This document shows positions 1 to 7,753 of a stretch of DNA of 64,000 bases, piece by piece. Within the stretch, counting starts at the first letter, position 1, and the number at the start of each line of letters is the position of its first letter. The position numbers and the translations under genes were made by a program. Below the pieces are notes generated by a model. That model saw only the letters and a list, made by a program, of their open reading frames with translations. It did no database searches and was not told the origin of the DNA. Source of the DNA: Streptomyces sp. RerS4 (GTDB lineage Bacteria; Actinomycetota; Actinomycetes; Streptomycetales; Streptomycetaceae); assembly GCF_023515955.1 (NCBI RefSeq), contig NZ_CP097322.1, forward strand, positions 3,495,501-3,559,500. Reading direction: 5' to 3'.

Positions 1-827
1 CGGCCGGGTGCCGCCTGCCGCATTGCGGTGCGCTGTGTCGCACGGCGCCACAGGCGGGGCAGGAAGGTGTAGAAGCGGTCGGGCAGGAACACGGCGTCCG
101 CGATGATCATCGCGCCGGAGAAGAGCGGCGCCGTGACGTAGCGGGTGATCGCGATCACCATCGGGAACTCGTCCACGAGGTGGGAGAGCGCGGGCCAGGG
201 CTGGAACAGTTCGAGGTTCAGCGCGTAGTGCAGAGCGGTGCCGCCGCCCCAGGTGGAACCCTGGACCTTGTACAGGCCTGCCGATCCGTAGAGGAAGCAG
301 ACCTGTGCGGCGATGACGAAGACGCCGCAGTTGTGCACCACCGGGTCAAGGTGACGCGGGCATGGCGGAGTTCCTGCGCGTACAAGCCCCGCACCGGCTC
401 CGGCACGTCGCCCGCACGAGCCGACTTGAGCCGGTCGCGGCGTGCGTCCAGGGTCCAGCGCCGACCGCACGCGGTCAGGGCGAGGTACATAGGCAGGGCT
501 GTCGGACAGGATCAGGACGCTGTTCCAGCCCGTCTACTCGAAGGGCTGTTCCGCCGGCGCAGGCGTCCAAGGGGAGTCGGGTCCCCAGATCTCTCCACGG
601 TGCGGGAACTCGCGGAGCAGGAAGACCAGGTAGAGCAGCCCGTAGCCGATGCGCAGCACCGAGGCGGCATACAGGGACACCGGGCGGCCGGTGAGGAGGG
701 CCCACAGAGCGGTGACCTGGCCGAGGAGCCACTGATGGGCGGCTCCGATGAGCGAAGTCCCTGGACTCTGGGAGCGTTGTGGTGCGGCTGCCGCAGGGGA
801 GGGCCGGGAGGCCTGCTCATTTCCCAT
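1..827 (-). pseudogene. HTTM-domain membrane protein, multiply frameshifted and truncated by the window edge
   Basis: Pieces of one HTTM (horizontally transferred transmembrane, vitamin-K carboxylase-like) protein can be read on the minus strand, but in different frames. The N-terminal part (534-827) contains VLRIGYGLLYLVFLLREFPH. A middle piece (about 370-490) contains MYLALTACGRRWTLDARR. A C-terminal piece (1 to about 345) contains VCFLYGSAGLYKVQGSTW. The part that normally links LLSDS to the AVYLALTACG segment is missing, so there is an internal deletion as well as at least two frame changes. The likely original start, ATG at 825-827, overlaps the stop of the DUF5819 remnant by 11 bp, the usual coupled arrangement of this pair. 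It cannot make a full-length protein. Confidence 0.8.
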
Positions 828-1090
828 GGGGGGTCGCCTTCCACCAGGGCAGGAGCCGGTTCTCGGTGGGTACCGGCGGGCGGCTCCCGGCGGCGGTGCC
901 GGGAGCGGCGATGGGCGTCGTGACGACCCGAAGCTGAATGAAGTCGAACGTGTCGCCACCGTGGCGGGCGGCGAAGCGGTCCGCCACGATATTGCGCAGG
1001 TACTTCTGCATCATCACCGCCCGTTCCGAGCGTGCCGTGTCGCTTCCTCCGTGCGTCTCGACATAGGAGCTCCAGGCGCGGCTGCGTGGT
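817..1090 (-). pseudogene. 3' remnant of a DUF5819-family gene
   Basis: The minus-strand frame ending with TGA at 817-819 reads SSYVETHGGSDTARSERAV, then MMQKYLRNIVADRFAARHGG and ends ENRLLPWWKATPHGK. This is recognisable as the C-terminal third of DUF5819 proteins, which usually precede an HTTM gene. Everything upstream of about position 1085 is missing and is replaced by the truncated XRE regulator gene in another frame. No start or ribosome-binding site serves this stump. I infer a deletion joining the 5' part of the regulator gene to the 3' part of the DUF5819 gene. Confidence 0.75.
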
Positions 1091-1514
1091 CGACCGTGAC
1101 GAGGGGGATCGTTTCCTCAATGACCGCGGCGGCGTAGGCGGGGGTCCGCAACAGGCCGGGGACCACCATGGACTCGTAGGCTCGGATGGAGGCGGCGACC
1201 GCCTCCAGGTCGAGATGGACGCTGTGGGGGATGTCGCCGTAGGAGTGCCACCAGCCCTGTCGGCTCGACTCCCTGGCCAGTGCCGTCAGGTGGTCGACGA
1301 GATGCTGGTCGGTGACGCCGTAGAGCACGCAGAGATCGCGTACGTCGCGGGGGCTGACCGCACGGCGGCCCGTCTCCACGTGACTGACCTTGACCTGGGA
1401 GATCAGCAGCTCCGCCGCGACCTGCGTGCCGGTCATACCGCGGTCCTTACTGAGCCGGCGCAGCTCCGCCCCCAGTCGTCGTCCTGTGACGGTGGGGTTG
1501 TTGTTCGCCGCCAT
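1014..1514 (-). CDS. XRE-family regulator with DUF5753 domain, C-terminally truncated
   Basis: The 166-aa protein begins with an HTH of the XRE/cro type (about residues 12-65; TGTQVAAELLISQVKVSHVE reads through helices 2 and 3). It then enters a DUF5753 domain (SIRAYESMVVPGLLRTPAYA). Such Streptomyces regulators are normally 270-290 aa. Here the DUF5753 homology stops near residue 140, and the last 25 residues are an out-of-frame reading of the DUF5819 remnant. ATG at 1512-1514 is preceded by a GGAGG-like site. DNA binding may persist, but the C-terminal ligand/partner domain is mostly lost, so the product may be inactive. Confidence 0.7.
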   Translation of the reverse strand: MAANNNPTVTGRRLGAELRRLSKDRGMTGTQVAAELLISQVKVSHVETGRRAVSPRDVRDLCVLYGVTDQHLVDHLTALARESSRQGWWHSYGDIPHSVHLDLEAVAASIRAYESMVVPGLLRTPAYAAAVIEETIPLVTVDHAAAPGAPMSRRTEEATRHARNGR

Positions 1515-1681
1515 GGGCGGTGAACCTCCGGCTCCAAGCCACTACGTGCCCGAGCAGATTGGCATGGGGCACCGGTTGTTGATCACGCGCCGTGCCGCCG
1601 GTGTCGCGCGTCGGAAAAAGGATTGTGCCTATGTAACGTGCCCGGCGTCGCCCATACGAACCAGCGCTCCGCGCGGCCGAG

Positions 1682-2008
1682 ATGATCGGCACCAGCCAGG
1701 GCTTCCTCCGCGCCCTCGGTGAACACCGCTTGATCACCCCGCTGCGCTCCGAGGGCGGTCACCGCCGCTACTCCCGCTACCAGCTGCGCATCGCCGCCCG
1801 CGCCCGGGAACTCGTCGACCAGGGCACGCCCATCGAGGCCGCATGCCGCATCATCGTCCTCGAGGACCAGCTCGAAGAGGCCCAGCGCATCAACGCCGAA
1901 CACCGCCGCGCCGCCGAAGCGGCGGACCCGCCGGCCGCGGCCCGAGACGGTGCGCGCCCCGCCGTACCTCGGCGGGCCCGCTCCCACTTGGAGGAACCCT
2001 TCTGGTGA
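1682..2008 (+). pseudogene. MerR-family regulator, 5'-truncated paralogue of the gene at 32712
   Basis: The 108-aa frame (MIGTSQGFLRALGEHRLITP..., GGHRRYSRYQLRIAARAREL) is nearly identical over its core to the intact MerR-type protein at 32712-33050. The intact protein has about 27 more N-terminal residues, including the first HTH helix. Upstream in frame only LRAAE is still recognisable before unrelated sequence and a stop at 1634-1636. No ribosome-binding site precedes ATG 1682. The C-terminus is also different and longer. A cold-shock gene follows at 2177, mirroring the cold-shock/MerR association around 29-33 kb. It is most likely a decayed copy, although a short product cannot be excluded. 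Confidence 0.6.
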
Positions 2009-2176
2009 CGGGGTGTGCGGACGTGTACCGTCCCCGTTAGCTGTCGTGGTTCGGAAGTTCCCTTTGCCCATGCCGTCGGCGTGGGCTTCTTGCTGTGCTG
2101 TGCCGCAGGAACCAGGGCGATCACCTCCGCCTCCCACACCGTGTGGGCGGCGTTCATCGACTGGAAGGCATGAGAC

Positions 2177-2380
2177 ATGGCTACCGGAACTGTGAAGTGG
2201 TTCAACGCGGAGAAGGGCTTCGGCTTCATCGCCCAGGACGGCGGCGGCCCGGACGTCTTCGCCCACTACTCGGCGATCAACTCGACGGGCTTCCGTGAGC
2301 TCCAGGAGGGCCAGGCCGTGACGTTCGACGTCACCCAGGGCCAGAAGGGCCCCCAGGCGGAGAACATCAACCTCGCCTGA
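2177..2380 (+). CDS. Cold-shock protein (CspA/ScoF family)
   Basis: This 67-aa single cold-shock domain protein carries both RNA-binding motifs, KGFGFIAQ (RNP1) and VFAHYSAI (RNP2). It is the usual size for Streptomyces Csp proteins, which act as cytoplasmic RNA chaperones or antiterminators. The start ([10 protein letters not shown]) is fixed by family alignment, with a GGAAGGC-type site upstream. A roughly 170-bp AU-richer leader separates it from the MerR remnant, as expected for a Csp mRNA with a regulatory 5' UTR. It differs from the paralogue at 29301 at about one residue in four. Confidence 0.95.
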   Translation: MATGTVKWFNAEKGFGFIAQDGGGPDVFAHYSAINSTGFRELQEGQAVTFDVTQGQKGPQAENINLA

Positions 2381-3145
2381 CCCGCCCCACACCCCGCCGG
2401 CGGAACCGGGGACACCGGGCTCAGGGCGCACGGCTGCTTCGCGCGTTCCGAGTTGAGTGTCCCCGGAAGGGGCTCGTGGCCTTGTCGTCGCCGGGCAACT
2501 GGCGGAATGAGCGAGGCCCGGCGGTGCCGACGGGACCCTGACGCAGAAGGGTCGCCGAAGCCTGGGGCCCGGGGCAGACTGACGGACCCGACGTTGCCAC
2601 ATTGCGACCGGCTCGAGTCCGGTCAGACCACTCCGGCCCGACCGCCGCCTTCGCAGGTCCAGCTCTTCACCGGACTCGCCGTGCCATCAGCGGTGAGAGT
2701 GAGGACGGTCCCGGATCTGCCGTGCAATCCGATCCACTCCACAAGTTTCCGGTCGGCCACTTCGGGCTTGGAGCAGGTGCCGGTGGTGGCCGGGCCGCCC
2801 GGGGCGGAAGCGCAGCACCGGCTCGAACTCGGCGTTTGTGTCCGTGATCCGCATCGGGGAACGGCCGGGTCGGGCGGTCAGCCGTCAGCCGCCGCTCACG
2901 CCCCCACCCGATGACCCGGCACAGACCCCGCCCCGGGGCCCCTGCGACTCCCCAGCCACGTCTCCGTATCCCCATCCGCTGTCGCGGTCCATGCTCGTTC
3001 CCTACCTGCCGCACATACGGCGCCGTCCGGCGCGCCGTGAAGCCGGCCGTACCCGCAGGCCGCCGAAGCCGACGCTCGCCCCGCCGGGCCACCGGCAGCG
3101 GCACCGGATCAGCGCAGAAGGCCGGCCTGAAGACCTTCGATATCA
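2381..3145. other. Long region without a convincing intact gene
   Basis: Between the cold-shock gene and the Asp23-associated gene there are 765 bp in which every long open frame looks like a chance GC-rich frame. The only protein-like signal is the frameshifted minus-strand piece at 2623-2860. No strong terminator or repeat was seen. Confidence 0.5.
2623..2860 (-). pseudogene. Possible remnant of a secreted-protein gene
   Basis: The minus-strand frame ending TGA at 2623-2625 reads CSKPEVADRKLVEWIGLHGR followed by SGTVLTLTADGTASPVKSWT and ends CEGGGRAGVV. Composition is protein-like and G/C-biased at third positions. Further upstream the plausible reading (NAEFEPVLRF) is in another frame, so at least one frameshift is implied and no start codon is evident. 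I do not recognise the family. This is a weak call based on codon bias only. Confidence 0.3.
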
Positions 3146-3919
3146 CTACGGCTGCGCCGCGGTTTCGGTGATGAGGACGGCAGCGGTTGTCGGGACCCGG
3201 ACGTCACTCATGGCCGCGACGGTCACGGCGTCCCGGACGGCCCGGGCGACTTCCAGGGGATGGCGGCCGGGTACGACCGCGAGCTGGACCTGAACGTGTC
3301 GGGCGGGCGGATCGTCCTGGTGCGTCACCCTGACGGGGTGGCCGCCCAGTGGGGCGGTGAGGCGGGCGACGCCCGGCACGGCCGACGCGACGTCGGCCAG
3401 CTCTCCGATCGGCCCCCGCAGGGGTTCCGTCTCGGTCGCGGGAGCCGAGCTTCGCGTGGGCGCATTGTGGGCCGGGGGCGTCACGACGTTCACGGCGGTC
3501 TGCGATCCTCCGTCCGCCTCCGTGCCCTCGTGGAGATCCGTGACACGCAGATCGACTGTCGCAGTGCTCAGGCCGAGTTCTTCGTCGGCCGCCTTGAACA
3601 GAGTCGCCCTCAACTGTTCGGCGGCTTGAGGTACGGGTGTTGTCACGGACCCGGTGAAGGCCGCCTCGATCCTGAGCGGGCCGGGCGGGAGCGCTCCGGC
3701 AGGCGGGCGAACGGCCGGTTCGAGCACGGGTTCGTGCGGGACCGGCCCGATGCGCATGCTCTCCAGTCGAACGCCGGGAACCCCGGCGACCTTGCGCCAG
3801 AGAGCCCGGACGGCCGCCTGTTCGGTGATCCACGTGCCGTCGTCCGGCCTTCCGAGAGGCAGCAGTCGCCCCAGGCCGAGCCGACCACGTACTGACTGCA
3901 TCAACGCCTCGGTCTTCAC
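3146..3919 (-). CDS. Asp23-cluster protein (nucleopolyhedrovirus P10-type name in Streptomyces)
   Basis: The 257-aa protein resembles Streptomyces proteins labelled nucleopolyhedrovirus P10 family, a misleading name. It appears to hold two Asp23/Gls24-like units. One is around residues 75-140 (PLRIEAAFTGSV, VDLRVTDL). The second is near the C-terminus, residues 195-255 (VQVQLAVVPGRHPLEVARAV, AAVLITE). An acidic/Ala-rich linker lies between them. GTG at 3917-3919 follows a GGAGAG site. It is divergent from the Asp23 operon starting at 4025, with a shared roughly 100-bp AT-rich promoter region. This placement suggests a role in the same envelope-stress system. It has no signal peptide or membrane helix. 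Confidence 0.7.
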   Translation of the reverse strand: MKTEALMQSVRGRLGLGRLLPLGRPDDGTWITEQAAVRALWRKVAGVPGVRLESMRIGPVPHEPVLEPAVRPPAGALPPGPLRIEAAFTGSVTTPVPQAAEQLRATLFKAADEELGLSTATVDLRVTDLHEGTEADGGSQTAVNVVTPPAHNAPTRSSAPATETEPLRGPIGELADVASAVPGVARLTAPLGGHPVRVTHQDDPPARHVQVQLAVVPGRHPLEVARAVRDAVTVAAMSDVRVPTTAAVLITETAAQP

Positions 3920-3950
3920 CTCTCCGCCCTCTCCCTCGACTCACGACGAC

Positions 3951-4018
3951 CACATAAAACGGTCTATACCGAATATAATTTGGATAAAGGGTGCATGGCT
4001 GACTTCTCGAGGGAGGAG
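3951..4018 (+). promoter_or_regulatory. Promoter and ribosome-binding site of the Asp23 operon
   Basis: A perfect TATAAT hexamer lies at 3974-3979 in an unusually AT-rich stretch. No clear -35 matches at 17 bp, so an alternative sigma factor or an activator is possible. GGAGGAG at 4012-4018, six bases before ATG 4025, fixes the start over two upstream in-frame ATGs. Confidence 0.5.
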
Positions 4019-4024
4019 TGCCTG

Positions 4025-4465
4025 ATGACTGAGCACACCGGCGCGAAGTACGGCGGCGCGCCCGGCTCTCGTGGCCGGACATCCATCGCCGATGTGGTGG
4101 TGGAGAAGATCGCCGGGATGGCGGCACGGGACGTGCGCGGCGTCCATGCCCTGGGCAGCGGGTTCGCACGCTCGATGGGATCCATGCGGGAGCGGATGCC
4201 TGGCGCCGGTAGTGGCAAGTCCGTCACCCGCGGGGTCAGCGTCGAGGTCGGAGAGCTGCAGACGGCCATCGATCTGGAGCTCGTCGTGGACTACGGCGTC
4301 TCGATCACGGACGTGGCCGGGGCGGTGCGGGAGAGCGTGATCTCCGCGGTGGAGCGGATGGCGGGTCTGGAAGTCGTGGAAGTCAACATCATGGTCGGTG
4401 ACGTGAAGCTGCCCGACGAGGAGGACGAGGAAGGCGAAGGGGAGGAGCGGCAGCGGCTCCAGTAG
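4025..4465 (+). CDS. Asp23/Gls24 family envelope stress protein (first copy)
   Basis: The 146-aa protein has the Asp23/Gls24 fold from about residue 20 to 130: IADVVVEKIAGMAARDVRGV, then VSVEVGELQTAIDLELVVDY, then VVEVNIMVGDVKLP. The C-terminus is acidic (EEDEEGEGEE). In Firmicutes, Asp23 is a cytoplasmic protein tethered to the membrane by AmaP. Here it heads an operon that also contains DUF2273, a second Asp23, DUF6286 and AmaP-like genes, so membrane-anchored envelope homeostasis is the likely role. The start is set by the strong ribosome-binding site at 4012-4018. Confidence 0.9.
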   Translation: MTEHTGAKYGGAPGSRGRTSIADVVVEKIAGMAARDVRGVHALGSGFARSMGSMRERMPGAGSGKSVTRGVSVEVGELQTAIDLELVVDYGVSITDVAGAVRESVISAVERMAGLEVVEVNIMVGDVKLPDEEDEEGEGEERQRLQ

Positions 4466-4501
4466 CCGGACGGAGTCGGCTACCGGGCGAAGGAGCGTGT
4501 G

Positions 4502-4729
4502 ATGAGCAGATCCGTGGTGGGTTTGGCCGCCGGAATGGCGCTGGGTTTCGCCGCGTACTTCGGCGGCTTCTGGGCCTTCTTGCTGGTGCTGGTGCTGGGC
4601 GTCGTCGGACTCGTGGTCGGACGTCTGATGGAAGGCGATCTCGAACCCGGTGACTTCGTACGCCGCCGGGACGATCATCAGCGTATTCGTGACGACCAGC
4701 GCCGGGCACGGAGAGACTGGCGGCAGTGA
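4502..4729 (+). CDS. DUF2273-type small membrane protein
   Basis: This 75-aa protein has a hydrophobic hairpin (residues 5-40: two closely spaced helices with AAYFGGFWAFLLVLVLGVVG) and a basic tail rich in RRDD/RRAR. DUF2273 proteins are standard partners in Asp23/AmaP loci. AGGAG at 4491-4495 favours ATG 4502 over the GTG at 4499. Its last codons overlap the GTG start of the next gene (GTGA), implying translational coupling. Confidence 0.8.
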   Translation: MSRSVVGLAAGMALGFAAYFGGFWAFLLVLVLGVVGLVVGRLMEGDLEPGDFVRRRDDHQRIRDDQRRARRDWRQ

Positions 4730-5169
4730 CCAGGGAAGCCGACAGGCGCCCGGCCGTGCCCCGCCGGGAGCGGGGTGCGACCTCGGTCGCCGACCGGGTC
4801 GTCGCGAAGATCGCTGCCCAGGTGGCGCGTGAGGCGCTGGGTCGTTTCTCCGAGCCGACCGGTCACGTGCCTCCTGGCCACCGCACCCCGCACGTGACGG
4901 CGGTGGTGCGAGGGGCAGCGGAGTGGAACGGCTCGGAGAAGGCAGGCGGTCCTGCCAGGAGCCGACCGGTGCTCGGGCAGGTACGGATGCGCATCGCCGT
5001 GGAACTGGGCTATCCGTCGGACATCGGGGCGCAGTGCGCGGCGGTACGCCGCGAGGTCACCGACCGAGTCACGGCATGGGCCGGTGTGGAGGTGTCCGAC
5101 CTCGTGGTGGCCGTCGAGAGGCTGCACTCGGCCCACTCGCGGCGGACGGAACGGGAGAGGGTGAGATGA
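4726..5169 (+). CDS. Asp23/Gls24 family protein (second copy)
   Basis: The 147-aa protein keeps the Asp23 signature at both ends: TSVADRVVAKIAAQVAREAL near residues 19-38 and VRMRIAVELGYPSDIGAQ, EVSDLVVAVERL after residue 85. A proline/charged linker separates them. It is more diverged than the first copy and lacks the acidic tail. Its start overlaps the previous stop and its stop overlaps ATG 5166, so it sits in the middle of a coupled operon. It probably hetero-oligomerises with the first Asp23 protein (inference). Confidence 0.82.
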   Translation: MTREADRRPAVPRRERGATSVADRVVAKIAAQVAREALGRFSEPTGHVPPGHRTPHVTAVVRGAAEWNGSEKAGGPARSRPVLGQVRMRIAVELGYPSDIGAQCAAVRREVTDRVTAWAGVEVSDLVVAVERLHSAHSRRTERERVR

Positions 5170-5837
5170 GCGCGCGCACGGGGCGGCAGCGGGCCGGCGA
5201 CAGCGACCTTCCCTCGGAGCCTGCGAAGACGGATTCCTCCACAGGGCACCCGGACACCGGCGCGATATCGGCAGTCCGGGCATCGCCGCGTCGTTTCTGG
5301 TCCGCGCGGCGGGTTCCTGCGGTCATCGTGGCCCTGCTGTCCCTCGCAGCCATCGGGCTGCTCCTGTACGACGTGGTCTCCGTGCGGGCGGGCCGGGCCG
5401 GGATGGGCTGGCGAAGCCGGCTCGCGGATGAGCTGGCCGCGCGGCCGCTGGACGACGTCTGGATGATCGTCGGGGCCGCGGTGGCGATGGCCCTCGGCCT
5501 GTGCCTCGTCCTGCTGGCGGTGACACCGGGACTGCGCAGACTGCTTCCCATGCGGCAGCCCACCGGCACCCGGGGAACAGGTGAGGTCCGAGCCGGTCTC
5601 GACCGCCGGGCGGTGGCCCTGATCCTGCGTGACAGGGCCGTACGGGTGTCCGGTGTGGAGTCGGCTCGGGTCGATGTCGGTCGCCGGAAGATCAAAGTCC
5701 GGGCGCAGGTGCATTTCCGCGATCTCGACGAGGTCCGCGCCGACCTCGATGCCGCGCTGGGCGAAGCCGTGGCGACCCTGGGTCTCGCCCGGCGACCCAC
5801 GCCGACCGTCCACGTCCGACGCCCGAAGAAAGGCTGA
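5166..5837 (+). CDS. DUF6286-type membrane protein with Asp23-like C-terminal domain
   Basis: The 223-aa protein has a charged N-terminus, a membrane helix around residues 43-65 (VPAVIVALLSLAAIGLLLYD), a second helix around 100-120 (AMALGLCLVLLAVTPGL), and a cytoplasmic C-terminal domain. In that domain VSGVESARVDVGRRKIKVRA resembles the beta-sheet of Asp23/AmaP proteins. ATG 5166 overlaps the stop of the preceding gene. It is likely a membrane anchor for the Asp23 proteins, in parallel with the AmaP-like gene that follows. Confidence 0.75.
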   Translation: MSARTGRQRAGDSDLPSEPAKTDSSTGHPDTGAISAVRASPRRFWSARRVPAVIVALLSLAAIGLLLYDVVSVRAGRAGMGWRSRLADELAARPLDDVWMIVGAAVAMALGLCLVLLAVTPGLRRLLPMRQPTGTRGTGEVRAGLDRRAVALILRDRAVRVSGVESARVDVGRRKIKVRAQVHFRDLDEVRADLDAALGEAVATLGLARRPTPTVHVRRPKKG

Positions 5838-5848
5838 CGCTGATCCCG

Positions 5849-6445
5849 ATGATCAAGACAGTGAACCGGGTGCTGCTGGGGCTGCTCGGCCTCGGGCTGT
5901 TCGCCCTGGGCGGCGGCGTGCTACTGGGCGGGCTGGATCTGCAGCGCCGATGGGGTTTCGACGTACCGGGCTGGTGGCCCTTTCGCGGCCCGGCCGATGT
6001 CGTCCTGGGTGACGAGGGACGCCTGCGGTGGCGGGCGGAGGGCTGGTGGTGGCCGACCGTCATCACGGTGCTCGCCGCGCTGCTGGTGCTGCTGCTGTGG
6101 TGGCTCTGGACACTGCTGCGCAAAGACCGGCTGCACCAGGTCCTCGTCGACAGCCAGGACGGTACGGCGGCCCGGCTCGACGGCCGCGCCCTGGAGGACG
6201 TGATCGAGAAAGAGGCGCAAGCCTTGGACGGAGTCGCACGGGCACGGGTGCGCCTGGGGGGCCGGCGTACCGCCCCGGTCACGCGAGTGCGGCTGTGGCT
6301 GGAGCCTCACGCGGGACCGGAGCGGATCCTGGCCCGACTCGACCGGGACACGCTCGCACGCGCACGGGACTCGGCAGGCCTGGACCGTCTCCCGTCGGAG
6401 GTCAGCCTCCGGGAAGTCCGTCACCGCGCCCATCGGGTCGACTGA
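5849..6445 (+). CDS. AmaP-like alkaline shock membrane anchor protein
   Basis: The 198-aa protein has two membrane helices (residues 7-28, VLLGLLGLGLFALGGGVLLG; residues 68-88, VITVLAALLVLLLWWLWTL) separated by a Trp-rich extracytoplasmic loop. A cytoplasmic domain follows (ALEDVIEKEAQALDGVARAR, TRVRLWLEPHAGPERIL). This layout matches AmaP, the membrane anchor of Asp23. It begins 11 bp after the DUF6286 gene and closes the main operon. No extra catalytic motif is visible. Confidence 0.82.
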   Translation: MIKTVNRVLLGLLGLGLFALGGGVLLGGLDLQRRWGFDVPGWWPFRGPADVVLGDEGRLRWRAEGWWWPTVITVLAALLVLLLWWLWTLLRKDRLHQVLVDSQDGTAARLDGRALEDVIEKEAQALDGVARARVRLGGRRTAPVTRVRLWLEPHAGPERILARLDRDTLARARDSAGLDRLPSEVSLREVRHRAHRVD

Positions 6446-6646
6446 GAATTCTCCGCCGTCTCCAGGACGGAATCTCGACCGCCGGCTCCTGGGCGCCGCG
6501 GCCGTCACATCGCGCCTGTTCGGCTTGCCGGTCAGACGGCTTCTGCTCATGCCCGCTGGAAGGGCAGGAGGGTGACAATCCGACAGGCCACCTCAGCGGG
6601 TTGCGCCTACTCTGGAATCGAGGTACCTGCGAGGTCGGAGGTCACC

Positions 6647-6802
6647 ATGATCATTCTCGGGATCGTCCTGCTCGTCATCGGGTTCGTGGCCGGCATTTCC
6701 ATCTTGTGGACGATCGGGATCATCCTGGTCGTGATCGGGGTCATCCTGTGGATCCTCGGGGCGGTCGGTCACGCGGTCGGCGGACGCCGTCATTACTGGT
6801 AG
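6647..6802 (+). CDS. Small hydrophobic DUF6131-like protein
   Basis: This is a 51-aa protein that is almost entirely hydrophobic: two short helices (MIILGIVLLVIGFVAGISIL and IGIILVVIGVILWILGAVG) and the C-terminus GGRRHYW. Small proteins of this type are common beside Streptomyces stress genes. GGAGGT just upstream fixes ATG 6647. It is separated from AmaP by 200 bp and may be transcribed alone. The similar 57-aa protein at 13936-14109 belongs to the same general class. Confidence 0.7.
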   Translation: MIILGIVLLVIGFVAGISILWTIGIILVVIGVILWILGAVGHAVGGRRHYW

Positions 6803-6932
6803 GCGGCTCAACTCCCAGCGGACGCAGCCCTACCTGCACTCCACCGGAGTGCTGCTTCTCGTCGTCGCCGTGCTGTACCTGCTGGTGCGCTCGATACTGC
6901 GCTCCCGCCGAGGCAGGCCCACCGCGTTCTGA
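6803..6932 (+). pseudogene. Possible 3' fragment of a membrane-protein gene
   Basis: The frame ending TGA at 6930-6932 reads RLNSQRTQPYLHSTGVLLLV then VAVLYLLVRSILRSRRGRPT, a single membrane helix with a basic tail. No in-frame ATG precedes it; a GTG at 6849 would give only a roughly 27-residue peptide. It looks like the tail of a larger gene or a very small ORF. Confidence 0.3.
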
Positions 6933-7003
6933 CGGTGGGGGCCGACCTCGCGGGGCCCTCCGGACGGCTGGCGAGTGGGTGAGGCGGTCCGTACCTCGAC
7001 CGC

Positions 7004-7753
7004 TCAGTGAGCGGTGAGAAAAATGGCGATGTAGTGGGCGGTGAAGGCTGTCACCGTCAGCGCGTGGAAGACCTCGTGGAAGCCGAACCAGCGGGGTGAG
7101 GGGTTGGGGCGCTGGAGGGCGTAGACGACCGCGCCCGCGCTGTAGAGAAGCCCGCCGGTCACGATCAGGGAGACCACGGCCACCCCGCCGCTGTGCAGGA
7201 AGTCGGGCAGGTATCGCACGGGCGCCCAGCCCAGAGCCAGGTAGCAGGGGGTGTACAGCCAGCGGGGAGCTCCGACCCACAGGACACGGAAGGCGATGCC
7301 GACCAGCGCGCCCGTCCACACGATCCACAGCAGGGCGGACCACTGGTCCGGGGAAAGCAGGATCACCGCGAGCGGCGTACACGTGCCGGCGATGATCAGG
7401 AAGATGTTGGCGTGGTCGAGGCGACGCAGAACGGCCTCACCGAGTGGCCCCCAGGTGCCGAGGTGGTAGACGGCGCTGGTCCCGAACAGCAGCCAGGCAG
7501 CGACGGAATACACGGTGCAGGCCCCTACGGCCTGCGGTGTCCCTGCCAGGCAGATGAGGACGATGCCCGCTGCCAGCGACATGGGGACCATGCCGGCGTG
7601 AAGCCAGCCGCGCAGCCTCGGCTTGATCGGGTCCACCAGATCGGCTGCCCGCTCGACCAGGTCGGCCACCGGGCGGGAGTCCTCGGCGGCCCCATCGCCT
7701 TGCGATCCCGAGGAAAGGCCGGCACTGCGGGCTTGGGCTTCTTCTCGGGGCAC
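7004..7753 (-). CDS. Hemolysin III / PAQR-family membrane protein
   Basis: The 249-aa protein has seven predicted membrane helices and the conserved histidines of the TrhA/HlyIII-PAQR family: SAVYHLGTWG near the end of helix 2, DHANIFLIIAGTCTPLA, and a C-terminal HEVFHALTVTAFTAHY. Bacterial members are implicated in membrane lipid or energy homeostasis; haemolysis is not their established role. GTG 7751-7753 is chosen because a strong GGAGGAG lies about five bases upstream; a longer ATG start at 7804 lacks one. It is monocistronic, with a perfect inverted repeat upstream of it at 7881. Confidence 0.85.
   Translation of the reverse strand: MPREEAQARSAGLSSGSQGDGAAEDSRPVADLVERAADLVDPIKPRLRGWLHAGMVPMSLAAGIVLICLAGTPQAVGACTVYSVAAWLLFGTSAVYHLGTWGPLGEAVLRRLDHANIFLIIAGTCTPLAVILLSPDQWSALLWIVWTGALVGIAFRVLWVGAPRWLYTPCYLALGWAPVRYLPDFLHSGGVAVVSLIVTGGLLYSAGAVVYALQRPNPSPRWFGFHEVFHALTVTAFTAHYIAIFLTAH

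Noticed and set aside
180..923. Plus-strand 247-codon open frame
   Set aside because: It is antisense to the HTTM/DUF5819 remnants, has Arg/Gly/Pro-rich composition typical of chance GC-rich frames and no domain.
1583..2602. 339-codon minus-strand frame across the MerR and cold-shock genes
   Set aside because: It is the antisense shadow of two recognisable plus-strand genes and has no start context.
7004..7753. Hemolysin III as a toxin gene
   Set aside because: The family name is historical; the protein has the PAQR/TrhA membrane layout and conserved histidines, not a pore-forming toxin.
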